DNA from: Ursus arctos
Taxonomy: Eukaryota; Chordata; Mammalia; Carnivora; Ursidae
Assembly: GCF_023065955.2 (NCBI RefSeq)
Contig: NW_026622997.1
Span: 34,860,025-34,924,024 of the forward strand
Direction: 5' to 3'
Length of the DNA stretch: 64,000 bases
The notes beneath the pieces were generated by a model. It was not told the origin of the DNA, made no database searches, and saw nothing but the letters and a program-made list of their open reading frames with translations. Made by a program: the position numbers and the translations under genes. Of this stretch, positions 43,511 to 55,001 are shown in pieces. The stretch's first letter is position 1. Each line of letters begins with the position of its first letter.

Positions 43511-45685
43511 GAATGACCGGCGGGCCCCCTAGCGGCCCAGGTGGCGGGGGGCTGCAGGGTGAGTCTGGCGCTGGGTCTCGGGTCTCCAACCTCCGGCGTT
43601 GAGGCGCCAGGCCCCTTGGGTGGGGCCCCTCAGGAGCCCACCTAGAGTTAGTGTTAGCCCCCGGGAGGCCGGCAAGCCCGACCTGCTGGATGTGCGGCGA
43701 GCAGAGGGGTAGGCCGAGCTGAGGGTGCTGAGGAGTGGGAGCGTGGGCCCAACCGTTTTGGCGCGGGGGCCTTCGAAGGTCATCAGGGGCTAGGAGGGCC
43801 CTGCTCCTTCTCCCGCCTGAATGACCGGCGGCGTCCCTAGCGGCCGGAGTGGTGGGGGGCTGCAGGGTGATTCCGCCGCTGGGGTTCGGTGGTTCCCAAT
43901 CCCCGGCGTTGGGTCGCCAAGCCCCTTGGGAGGGGCCCCTCGGGGACCCACCTAGGGTTCGGGTTAGCCCCCAGGAGTCCGGCAGGTCCAATCCGCCTGC
44001 TGTGTTTCGAGCGGAGGGGCGGGTTGAGGTGAGGGCGCTGACTAGTGGGAACGTGGGCCCAAGCCCTTTGGGGCGGGGGGGCCGTCGAAGGTCGGCGGGG
44101 GCTCGGAGGGCCCTGCCCCTTCTCCCGCCTGAATGACTGGGGGGCGCCCCTAGCGGCCCGGGTGGCGGGGGGCTGCAGGGTGAGTCCAGCGCTGGGGTTT
44201 GGAGGTTCCCAATCGCCGGCGTTGGGGCGCCAAGCCCCTTGGGATGGGCCCCTCGGGGACCCACCTGGGGTTTGGGTTAGCCCCCAGGAGGCCTTCAGGC
44301 CCAATCCCCTGGCTGTGTGGCTCGCGGTGGGGCGGGCCGAGGGGAGGGAGCTGGAGAGCGGGACCGTGGGCCCACAGGTTTTGGCGCGGGGGCCTTCGAA
44401 GGAGGTCGGGGATAGGAGGGCCCTGCCCCTTCTCCCGCCTGAATGACCGGCGGTGCCCCTAGCAGCCCGGGTGCCAGGGGGCTGCAGGGTGAGTACGGCC
44501 CTGGGGCTAAGACGTCCAGGATCCCCGGCGTGGCTGCGCAAGGCCCCTTGGAGGGGTCCCTCGGGGACCGCCCTAGGGTTAAGGTTACCCCCAGGTGGCC
44601 GGCAGGTCCGATCCGCCTGCTGTCTTTCGAGCGGAGGGGCCGCTTGAGGTGAGGGCGCTGACTGGTGGGAACGTGGGCCCAAGCGCTTTGGGGCGGGGGG
44701 CCATCAAAGGTCGGCGGGGGCTCAGAGGGCCCTGCCCCTCCTCCAGCCCTGAATGAGCGGCAGCGCCCCTAGTGCCCAGGTGGTGGAGGGGCAGCAGTGT
44801 TAGTCTTGCCCTGGGGCTGGGGGTCCCCAATGCCTGGAGTTGCGGTGCCAGGCCCCTTGGGATGGGCTCTTCGGGGGCCCACCTAGGTTTAGGATTAGCC
44901 CTCAGGACGCCGGCAGGCAGGATCCACCGGCGGTGTGGCGAGCGGGGGGTGGGGCGGAGGGGAGGGCCCTGGAGAGATGGAGCGAGGGCCCAAGTGTTTT
45001 GGCGCACGGGGCCTTCGAAGCTCGCCGGGGACTCGGAGGGCCCTACCCGTTCTCCCGCCCTGAATGACCGGTGGCGCCCCTACGGCCCAGGTGGCGGTGG
45101 GCTGCAGGGTGAGTCCAGTGCTGGGGTTTGGAGCTTCCCAATCCCCGGCGTTAGGGCGCCAGGCCCCTTGGATGGGGCCCCTCAGGAGCCCACCTAGAGG
45201 TCGGGTTAGCCCCCAGGAGTCCGGCAAGCCCGATCTGCTGGATGTGCAGCGAGCGGAGGGGCAGGCCGAGCTGAGGGCGCTGAGGAGTGGGAACGTGGGC
45301 CCAAGCGCTTTGGGGCGGGGGCCATCGAAGGTCCGCGGGGGCTCGGAGGGCCCTGCCCCTTCTCCAGCCCTCAATGAGAGACAGCGCCCCTAGTGGCCCA
45401 GGTGGTGGACGGCAGCAGTGGTAGTCTGGCCCTGGGGCTCGGGGGTCCCCAATCCCCAGCGTTGCAGCCCCAGGCCCCTTGTCAGGGGCCTCTCGGGGAC
45501 TGACCTAGGGTTAGGGTTAGCAAGAAGGATGCCGGCAGGCCCGAAATGCCCGCTTTGCAGCGAGAGGAGGGGCGATCGGAGTGAGGGCGCTGGCGAGCTG
45601 GAGCCTTGGCCCAAACATTTTGGAGCGGGGGGGGGCCTTCGAAGGTTGCCTGCGGCACAGAGGGCCCTGCCCGTTCTCACGCCCT
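43511..45685 (+). repeat. HOR copy 23, 7-mer, 2,175 bp
   Basis: Monomer starts are 43511, 43819, 44131, 44441, 44751, 45062 and 45372. A has gagtctggc and gggtctccaacc; E has gagggccctgg; G has gagaggagg, gcgatcgg and 9 G. It is closely matched by copy 28. Confidence 0.95.
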
Positions 45686-46617
45686 GAATGACCGGCGGGC
45701 CCCCTAGCGGCCCAGGTGGCGGGGGGCTGCAGGGTGAGTCCGGCGCTGGGTCTCGGGTCCCCAATCTCCGTTGTTGAGGCGCCAGGCCCCTTGGGTGGGG
45801 CCCCTCAGGAGTCCACCTAGAGTTAGTGTTAGCCCCCGGGAGGCCGGCAAGCCCGACCTGCTGGATGTGCGCCGAACGGGGGGTGGGGTGGAGGGGAGGG
45901 CGCTGGAGAGATGGAGCGAGGGCCCAAGTGTTTTGGCGCACGGGGCCTTCGAAGCTCGCCGGGGACTCGGAGGGCCCTACCCGTTCTCCCGCCCTGAATG
46001 ACCGGTGGCGCCCCTATGGCCCAGGTGGCGGTGGGCTGCAGGGTGAGTCCAGTGCTGGGGTTTGGAGCTTCCCAATCCCCGGCGTTAGGGCGCCAGGCCC
46101 CTTGGATGGGGCCCCTCAGGAGCCCACCTAGAGGTCGGGTTAGCCCCCAGGAGTCCGGCAAGCCCGATCTGCTAGATGGGCAGCGAGCGGAGGGGCAGGC
46201 CGAGCTGAGGGCGCTGAGGAGTGGGAACGTGGGCCCAAGCGCTTTGGGGCGGGGGCCATCGAAGGTCCGCGGGGGCTCGGAGGGCCCTGCCCCTTCTCCA
46301 GCCCTCAATGAGAGACAGCGCCCCTAGTGGCCCAGGTGGTGGACGGCAGCAGTGGTAGTCTGGCCCTGGGGCTCGGGGGTCCCCAATCCCCAGCGTTGCA
46401 GCCCCAGGCCCCTTGTCAGGGGCCTCTCGGGGACTGACCTAGGGTTAGGGTTAGCAAGAAGGATGCCGGCAGGCCCGAAATGCCCGCTGTGCTGCGAGTG
46501 GAGGGGCGAGCGGAGTGAGGGCGCTGGCGAGCTGGAGCCTTGGCCCAAACATTTTGGAGCGGGGGGGCCTTCGAAGGTTGCCTGCGGCACAGAGGGCCCT
46601 GCCCGTTCTCACGCCCT
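45686..46617 (+). repeat. HOR copy 24, 3-mer A/E-F-G, 932 bp
   Basis: Monomer starts are 45686, 45996 and 46306. The hybrid has caggagtccacc; F has cccctatggccc and gctagatgggcag. Both are shared only with copy 26. Confidence 0.94.
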
Positions 46618-48790
46618 GAATGACCGGCGGGCCCCCTAGCTTCTCAGGTGGCGGGGGAATGCAGGGTGAGTCCGGCGCTGGGTCTCGGGTCCCCAATCTC
46701 CGGCGTTGAGGCGCCAGGCCCCTTGGGTGGGGCCCCTCAGGAGCCCACCTAGAGTTAGTGTTAGCCCCCGGGAGGCCGGCAAGCCCGACCTGCTGGATGT
46801 GCGGCGAGCAGAGGGGTAGGCCGAGCTGAGGGTGCTGAGGAGTGGGAGCGTGGGCCCAACCGTTTTGGCGCGGGGGCCTTCGAAGGTCATCAGGGGCTAG
46901 GAGGGCCCTGCTCCTTCTCCCGCCTGAATGACCGGCGGCGTCCCTAGCGGCCGGAGTGGTGGGGGGCTGCAGGGTGATTCCACCGCTGGGGTTCGGTGGT
47001 TCCCAATCCCCGGCGTTGGGTCGCCAAGCCCCTTGGGAGGGGCCCCTCGGGGACCCACCTAGGGTTCGGGTTAGCCCCCAGGAGTCCGGCAGGTCCAATC
47101 CGCCTGCTGTGTTTCGAGCGGAGGGGCGGGTTGAGGTGAGGGCGCTGACTAGTGGGAACGTGGGCCCAAGCCCTTTGGGGCGGGGGGCCGTCGAAGGTCG
47201 GCGGGGGCTCGGAGGGCCCTGCCCCTTCTCCCGCCTGAATGACTGGGGGGCGCCCCTAGCGGCCCGGGTGGCGGGGGGCTGCAGGGTGAGTCCAGCGCTG
47301 GGGTTTGGAGGTTCCCAATCGCCGGCGTTGGGGCGCCAAGCCCCTTGGGATGGGCCCCTCGGGGACCCACCTGGGGTTTGGGTTAGCCCCCAGGAGGCCT
47401 TCAGGCCCAATCCCCTGGCTGTGTGGCTCGCAGTGGGGCGGGCCGAGGGGAGGGAGCTGGAGAGCGGGACCGTGGGCCCACAGGTTTTGGCGCGGGGGCC
47501 TTCGAAGGAGGTCGGGGATAGGAGGGCCCTGCCCCTTCTCCCGCCTGAATGACCGGCGGTGCCCCTAGCAGCCCGGGTGCCAGGGGGCTGCAGGGTGAGT
47601 ACGGCCCTGGGGCTAAGACGTCCAGGATCCCTGGCGTGGCTGCGCAAGGCCCCTTGGAGGGGTCCCTCGGGGACCGCCCTAGGGTTAAGGTTACCCCCAG
47701 GTGGCCGGCAGGTCCGATCCGCCTGCTGTCTTTCGAGCGGAGGGGCCGCTTGAGGTGAGGGCGCTGACTGGTGGGAACGTGGGCCCAAGCGCTTTGGGGC
47801 GGGGGGCCATCAAAGGTCGGCGGGGGCTCAGAGGGCCCTGCCCCTCCTCCAGCCCTGAATGAGCGGCAGCGCCCCTAGTGCCCAGGTGGTGGAGGGGCAG
47901 CAGTGTTAGTCTTGCCCTGGGGCTGGGGGTCCCCAATGCCTGGAGTTGCGGTGCCAGGCCCCTTGGGATGGGCTCTTCGGGGGCCCACCTAGGTTTAGGA
48001 TTAGCCCTCAGGACGCCGGCAGGCAGGATCCACCGGCGGTGTGGCGAGCGGGGGGGTGGGGCGGAGGGGAGGGCGCTGGAGAGATGGAGCGAGGGCCCAA
48101 GTGTTTTGGCGCACGGGGCCTTCGAAGCTCGCCGGGGACTCGGAGGGCCCTACCCGTTCTCCCGCCCTGAATGACCGGTGGCGCCCCTACGGCCCAGGTG
48201 GCGGTGGGCTGCAGGGTGAGTCCAGTGCTGGGGTTTGGAGCTTCCCAATCCCCGGCGTTAGGGCGCCAGGCCCCTTGGATGGGGCCCCTCAGGAGCCCAC
48301 CTAGAGGTCGGGTTAGCCCCCAGGAGTCCGGCAAGCCCGATCTGCTGGATGTGCAGCGAGCGGAGGGGCAGGCCGAGCTGAGGGCGCTGAGGAGTGGGAA
48401 CGTGGGCCCAAGCGCTTTGGGGCGGGGGCCATCGAAGGTCCGCGGGGGCTCGGAGGGCCCTGCCCCTTCTCCAGCCCTCAATGAGAGACAGCGCCCCTAG
48501 TGGCCCAGGTGGTGGACGGCAGCAGTGGTAGTCTGGCCCTGGGGCTCGGGGGTCCCCAATCCCCAGCGTTGCAGCCCCAGGCCCCTTGTCAGGGGCCTCT
48601 CGGAAACTGACCTAGGGTTAGGGTTAGCAAGAAGGATGCCGGCAGGCCCGAAATGCCCGCTTTGCAGCGAGTGGAGGGGCGAGCGGAGTGAGGGCGCTGG
48701 CGAGCTGGAGCCTTGGCCCAAACATTTTGGAGCGGGGGGGCCTTCGAAGGTTGCCTGTGGCACAGAGGGCCCTGCCCGTTCTCACGCCCT
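46618..48790 (+). repeat. HOR copy 25, 7-mer, 2,173 bp
   Basis: Monomer starts are 46618, 46926, 47237, 47547, 47857, 48169 and 48479. Same haplotype as copy 22, with private changes agcttctcagg in A and cggaaactgacc in G. Confidence 0.95.
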
Positions 48791-49722
48791 GAATGACCGG
48801 CGGGCCCCCTAGCGGCCCAGGTGGCGGGGGGCTGCAGGGTGAGTCCGGCGCTGGGTCTCGGGTCCCCAATCTCCGTTGTTGAGGCGCCAGGCCCCTTGGG
48901 TGGGGCCCCTCAGGAGTCCACCTAGAGTTAGTGTTAGCCCCCGGGAGGCCGGCAAGCCCGACCTGCTGGATGTGCGCCGAACGGGGGGTGGGGTGGAGGG
49001 GAGGGCGCTGGAGAGATGGAGCGAGGGCCCAAGTGTTTTGGCGCACGGGGCCTTCGAAGCTCGCCGGGGACTCGGAGGGCCCTACCCGTTCTCCCGCCCT
49101 GAATGACCGGTGGCGCCCCTATGGCCCAGGTGGCGGTGGGCTGCAGGGTGAGTCCAGTGCTGGGGTTTGGAGCTTCCCAATCCCCGGCGTTAGGGCGCCA
49201 GGCCCCTTGGATGGGGCCCCTCAGGAGCCCACCTAGAGGTCGGGTTAGCCCCCAGGAGTCCGGCAAGCCCGATCTGCTAGATGGGCAGCGAGCGGAGGGG
49301 CAGGCCGAGCTGAGGGCGCTGAGGAGTGGGAACGTGGGCCCAAGCGCTTTGGGGCGGGGGCCATCGAAGGTCCGCGGGGGCTCGGAGGGCCCTGCCCCTT
49401 CTCCAGCCCTCAATGAGAGACAGCGCCCCTAGTGGCCCAGGTGGTGGACGGCAGCAGTGGTAGTCTGGCCCTGGGGCTCGGGGGTCCCCAATCCCCAGCG
49501 TTGCAGCCCCAGGCCCCTTGTCAGGGGCCTCTCGGGGACTGACCTAGGGTTAGGGTTAGCAAGAAGGATGCCGGCAGGCCCGAAATGCCCGCTGTGCTGC
49601 GAGTGGAGGGGCGAGCGGAGTGAGGGCGCTGGCGAGCTGGAGCCTTGGCCCAAACATTTTGGAGCGGGGGGGCCTTCGAAGGTTGCCTGCGGCACAGAGG
49701 GCCCTGCCCGTTCTCACGCCCT
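48791..49722 (+). repeat. HOR copy 26, 3-mer A/E-F-G, 932 bp
   Basis: Monomer starts are 48791, 49101 and 49411. Matches copy 24, including caggagtccacc and cccctatggccc. It is the only 3-mer preceded by a G of the cctgtggcac type rather than the gagaggagg type. Confidence 0.94.
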
Positions 49723-51895
49723 GAATGACCGGCGGGCCCCCTAGCGGCTCAGGTGGCGGGGGAATGCAGGGTGAGTCCGGCGCTGGGTCTCGGGTCCCCA
49801 ATCTCCGGCGTTGAGGCGCCAGGCCCCTTGGGTGGGGCCCCTCAGGAGCCCACCTAGAGTTAGTGTTAGCCCCCGGGAGGCCGGCAAGCCCGACCTGCTG
49901 GATGTGCGGCGAGCAGAGGGGTAGGCCGAGCTGAGGGTGCTGAGGAGTGGGAGCGTGGGCCCAACCGTTTTGGCGCGGGGGCCTTCGAAGGTCATCAGGG
50001 GCTAGGAGGGCCCTGCTCCTTCTCCCGCCTGAATGACCGGCGGCGTCCCTAGCGGCCGGAGTGGTGGGGGGCTGCAGGGTGATTCCACCGCTGGGGTTCG
50101 GTGGTTCCCAATCCCCGGCGTTGGGTCGCCAAGCCCCTTGGGAGGGGCCCCTCGGGGACCCACCTAGGGTTCGGGTTAGCCCCCAGGAGTCCGGCAGGTC
50201 CAATCCGCCTGCTGTGTTTCGAGCAGAGGGGCGGGTTGAGGTGAGGGCGCTGACTAGTGGGAACGTGGGCCCAAGCCCTTTGGGGCGGGGGGCCGTCGAA
50301 GGTCGGCGGGGGCTCGGAGGGCCCTGCCCCTTCTCCCGCCTGAATGACTGGGGGGCGCCCCTAGCGGCCCGGGTGGCGGGGGGCTGCAGGGTGAGTCCAG
50401 CGCTGGGGTTTGGAGGTTCCCAATCGCCGGCGTTGGGGCGCCAAGCCCCTTGGGATGGGCCCCTCGGGGACCCACCTGGGGTTTGGGTTAGCCCCCAGGA
50501 GGCCTTCAGGCCCAATCCCCTGGCTGTGTGGCTCGCAGTGGGGCGGGCCGAGGGGAGGGAGCTGGAGAGCGGGACCGTGGGCCCACAGGTTTTGGCGCGG
50601 GGGCCTTCGAAGGAGGTCGGGGATAGGAGGGCCCTGCCCCTTCTCCCGCCTGAATGACCGGCGGTGCCCCTAGCAGCCCGGGTGCCAGGGGGCTGCAGGG
50701 TGAGTACGGCCCTGGGGCTAAGACGTCCAGGATCCCTGGCGTGGCTGCGCAAGGCCCCTTGGAGGGGTCCCTCGGGGACCGCCCTAGGGTTAAGGTTACC
50801 CCCAGGTGGCCGGCAGGTCCGATCCGCCTGCTGTCTTTCGAGCGGAGGGGCCGCTTGAGGTGAGGGCGCTGACTGGTGGGAACGTGGGCCCAAGCGCTTT
50901 GGGGCGGGGGGCCATCAAAGGTCGGCGGGGGCTCAGAGGGCCCTGCCCCTCCTCCAGCCCTGAATGAGCGGCAGCGCCCCTAGTGCCCAGGTGGTGGAGG
51001 GGCAGCAGTGTTAGTCTTGCCCTGGGGCTGGGGGTCCCCAATGCCTGGAGTTGCGGTGCCAGGCCCCTTGGGATGGGCTCTTCGGGGGCCCACCTAGGTT
51101 TAGGATTAGCCCTCAGGACGCCGGCAGGCAGGATCCACCGGCGGTGTGGCGAGCGGGGGGGTGGGGCGGAGGGGAGGGCGCTGGAGAGATGGAGCGAGGG
51201 CCCAAGTGTTTTGGCGCACGGGGCCTTCGAAGCTCGCCGGGGACTCGGAGGGCCCTACCCGTTCTCCCGCCCTGAATGACCGGTGGCGCCCCTACGGCCC
51301 AGGTGGCGGTGGGCTGCAGGGTGAGTCCAGTGCTGGGGTTTGGAGCTTCCCAATCCCCGGCGTTAGGGCGCCAGGCCCCTTGGATGGGGCCCCTCAGGAG
51401 CCCACCTAGAGGTCGGGTTAGCCCCCAGGAGTCCGGCAAGCCCGATCTGCTGGATGTGCAGCGAGCGGAGGGGCAGGCCGAGCTGAGGGCGCTGAGGAGT
51501 GGGAACGTGGGCCCAAGCGCTTTGGGGCGGGGGCCATCGAAGGTCCGCGGGGGCTCGGAGGGCCCTGCCCCTTCTCCAGCCCTCAATGAGAGACAGCGCC
51601 CCTAGTGGCCCAGGTGGTGGACGGCAGCAGTGGTAGTCTGGCCCTGGGGCTCGGGGGTCCCCAATCCCCAGCGTTGCAGCCCCAGGCCCCTTGTCAGGGG
51701 CCTCTCGGGGACTGACCTAGGGTTAGGGTTAGCAAGAAGGATGCCGGCAGGCCCGAAATGCCCGCTTTGCAGCGAGTGGAGGGGCGAGCGGAGTGAGGGC
51801 GCTGGCGAGCTGGAGCCTTGGCCCAAACATTTTGGAGCGGGGGGGCCTTCGAAGGTTGCCTGTGGCACAGAGGGCCCTGCCCGTTCTCACGCCCT
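49723..51895 (+). repeat. HOR copy 27, 7-mer, 2,173 bp
   Basis: Monomer starts are 49723, 50031, 50342, 50652, 50962, 51274 and 51584. Same haplotype as copy 22; B has the private change gagcagagggg. Confidence 0.95.
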
Positions 51896-54069
51896 GAATG
51901 ACCGGCGGGCCCCCTAGCGGCCCAGGTGGCGGGGGGCTGCAGGGTGAGTCTGGCGCTGGGTCTCGGGTCCCCAACCTCCGGCGTTGAGGCGCCAGGCCCC
52001 TTGGGTGGGGCCCCTCAGGAGCCCACCTAGAGTTAGTGTTAGCCCCCGGGAGGCCGGCAAGCCCGACCTGCTGGATGTGCGGCGAGCAGAGGGGTAGGCC
52101 GAGCTGAGGGTGCTGAGGAGTGGGAGCGTGGGCCCAACCGTTTTGGCGCGGGGGCCTTCGAAGGTCATCAGGGGCTAGGAGGGCCCTGCTCCTTCTCCCG
52201 CCTGAATGACCGGCGGCGTCCCTAGCGGCCGGAGTGGTGGGGGGCTGCAGGGTGATTCCGCCGCTGGGGTTCGGTGGTTCCCAATCCCCGGCGTTGGGTC
52301 GCCAAGCCCCTTGGGAGGGGCCCCTCGGGGACCCACCTAGGGTTCGGGTTAGCCCCCAGGAGTCCGGCAGGTCCAATCCGCCTGCTGTGTTTCGAGCGGA
52401 GGGGCGGGTTGAGGTGAGGGCGCTGACTAGTGGGAACGTGGGCCCAAGCCCTTTGGGGCGGGGGGGCCGTCGAAGGTCGGCGGGGGCTCGGAGGGCCCTG
52501 CCCCTTCTCCCGCCTGAATGACTGGGGGGCGCCCCTAGCGGCCCGGGTGGCGGGGGGCTGCAGGGTGAGTCCAGCGCTGGGGTTTGGAGGTTCCCAATCG
52601 CCGGCGTTGGGGCGCCAAGCCCCTTGGGATGGGCCCCTCGGGGACCCACCTGGGGTTTGGGTTAGCCCCCAGGAGGCCTTCAGGCCCAATCCCCTGGCTG
52701 TGTGGCTCGCGGTGGGGCGGGCCGAGGGGAGGGAGCTGGAGAGCGGGACCGTGGGCCCACAGGTTTTGGCGCGGGGGCCTTCGAAGGAGGTCGGGGATAG
52801 GAGGGCCCTGCCCCTTCTCCCGCCTGAATGACCGGCGGTGCCCCTAGCAGCCCGGGTGCCAGGGGGCTGCAGGGTGAGTACGGCCCTGGGGCTAAGACGT
52901 CCAGGATCCCCGGCGTGGCTGCGCAAGGCCCCTTGGAGGGGTCCCTCGGGGACCGCCCTAGGGTTAAGGTTACCCCCAGGTGGCCGGCAGGTCCGATCCG
53001 CCTGCTGTCTTTCGAGCGGAGGGGCCGCTTGAGGTGAGGGCGCTGACTGGTGGGAACGTGGGCCCAAGCGCTTTGGGGCGGGGGGCCATCAAAGGTCGGC
53101 GGGGGCTCAGAGGGCCCTGCCCCTCCTCCAGCCCTGAATGAGCGGCAGCGCCCCTAGTGCCCAGGTGGTGGAGGGGCAGCAGTGTTAGTCTTGCCCTGGG
53201 GCTGGGGGTCCCCAATGCCTGGAGTTGCGGTGCCAGGCCCCTTGGGATGGGCTCTTCGGGGGCCCACCTAGGTTTAGGATTAGCCCTCAGGACGCCGGCA
53301 GGCAGGATCCACCGGCGGTGTGGCGAGCGGGGGGTGGGGCGGAGGGGAGGGCGCTGGAGAGATGGAGCGAGGGCCCAAGTGTTTTGGCGCACGGGGCCTT
53401 CGAAGCTCGCCGGGGACTCGGAGGGCCCTACCCGTTCTCCCGCCCTGAATGACCGGTGGCGCCCCTACGGCCCAGGTGGCGGTGGGCTGCAGGGTGAGTC
53501 CAGTGCTGGGGTTTGGAGCTTCCCAATCCCCGGCGTTAGGGCGCCAGGCCCCTTGGATGGGGCCCCTCAGGAGCCCACCTAGAGGTCGGGTTAGCCCCCA
53601 GGAGTCCGGCAAGCCCGATCTGCTGGATGTGCAGCGAGCGGAGGGGCAGGCCGAGCTGAGGGCGCTGAGGAGTGGGAACGTGGGCCCAAGCGCTTTGGGG
53701 CGGGGGCCATCGAAGGTCCGCGGGGGCTCGGAGGGCCCTGCCCCTTCTCCAGCCCTCAATGAGAGACAGCGCCCCTAGTGGCCCAGGTGGTGGACGGCAG
53801 CAGTGGTAGTCTGGCCCTGGGGCTCGGGGGTCCCCAATCCCCAGCGTTGCAGCCCCAGGCCCCTTGTCAGGGGCCTCTCGGGGACTGACCTAGGGTTAGG
53901 GTTAGCAAGAAGGATGCCGGCAGGCCCGAAATGCCCGCTTTGCAGCGAGAGGAGGGGCGATCGGAGTGAGGGCGCTGGCGAGCTGGAGCCTTGGCCCAAA
54001 CATTTTGGAGCGGGGGGGGCCTTCGAAGGTTGCCTGCGGCACAGAGGGCCCTGCCCGTTCTCACGCCCT
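51896..54069 (+). repeat. HOR copy 28, 7-mer, 2,174 bp
   Basis: Monomer starts are 51896, 52204, 52516, 52826, 53136, 53447 and 53757. A has gagtctggc and ccaacctcc; G has gagaggagg, gcgatcgg and 8 G. Counterpart of copy 23. Confidence 0.95.
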
Positions 54070-55001
54070 GAATGACCGGCGGGCCCCCTAGCGGCCCAGG
54101 TGGCGGGGGGCTGCAAGGTGAGTCCGGCGCTGGGTCTCGGGTCCCCAATCTCCGTTGTTGAGGCGCCAGGCCCCTTGGGTGGGGCCCCTCAGGAGCCCAC
54201 CTAGAGTTAGTGTTAGCCCCCGGGAGGCCGGCAAGCCCGACCTGCTGGATGTGCGCCGAACGGGGGGTGGGGTGGAGGGGAGGGCGCTGGAGAGATGGAG
54301 CGAGGGCCCAAGTGTTTTGGCGCACGGGGCCTTCGAAGCTCGCCGGGGACTCGGAGGGCCCTACCCGTTCTCCCGCCCTGAATGACCGGTGGCGCCCCTA
54401 CGGCCCAGGTGGCGGTGGGCTGCAGGGTGAGTCCAGTGCTGGAGTTTGGAGCTTCCCAATCCCCGGCGTTAGGGCGCCAGGCCCCTTGGATGGGGCCCCT
54501 CAGGAGCCCACCTAGAGGTCGGGTTAGCCCCCAGGAGTCCGGCAAGCCCGATCTGCTAGATGGGCAGCGAGCGGAGGGGCAGGCCGAGCTGAGGGCGCTG
54601 AGGAGTGGGAACGTGGGCCCAAGCGCTTTGGGGCGGGGGCCATCGAAGGTCCGCGGGGGCTCGGAGGGCCCTGCCCCTTCTCCAGCCCTCAATGAGAGAC
54701 AGCGCCCCTAGTGGCCCAGGTGGTGGACGGCAGCAGTGGTAGTCTGGCCCTGGGGCTCGGGGGTCCCCAATCCCCAGCGTTGCAGCCCCAGGCCCCTTGT
54801 CAGGGGCCTCTCGGGGACTGACCTAGGGTTAGGGTTAGCAAGAAGGATGCCGGCAGGCCCGAAATGCCCGCTGTGCTGCGAGTGGAGGGGCGAGCGGAGT
54901 GAGGGCGCTGGCGAGCTGGAGCCTTGGCCCAAACATTTTGGAGCGGGGGGGCCTTCGAAGGTTGCCTGCGGCACAGAGGGCCCTGCCCGTTCTCACGCCC
55001 T
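54070..55001 (+). repeat. HOR copy 29, 3-mer A/E-F-G, 932 bp
   Basis: Monomer starts are 54070, 54380 and 54690. The hybrid has gcaaggtgag; F has ctggagtttgg and gctagatgggcag. Counterpart of copy 24. Confidence 0.94.

Larger units (their letters stand above)
40406..48790 (+). repeat. Super-repeat unit 1: HOR pattern 3-7-7-3-7, 8,385 bp
   Basis: Copies 21-25. Copies 21, 22, 23, 24 and 25 pair with 26, 27, 28, 29 and 30 at offsets of 8,384-8,385 bp. The unit has 27 monomers. Confidence 0.85.
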
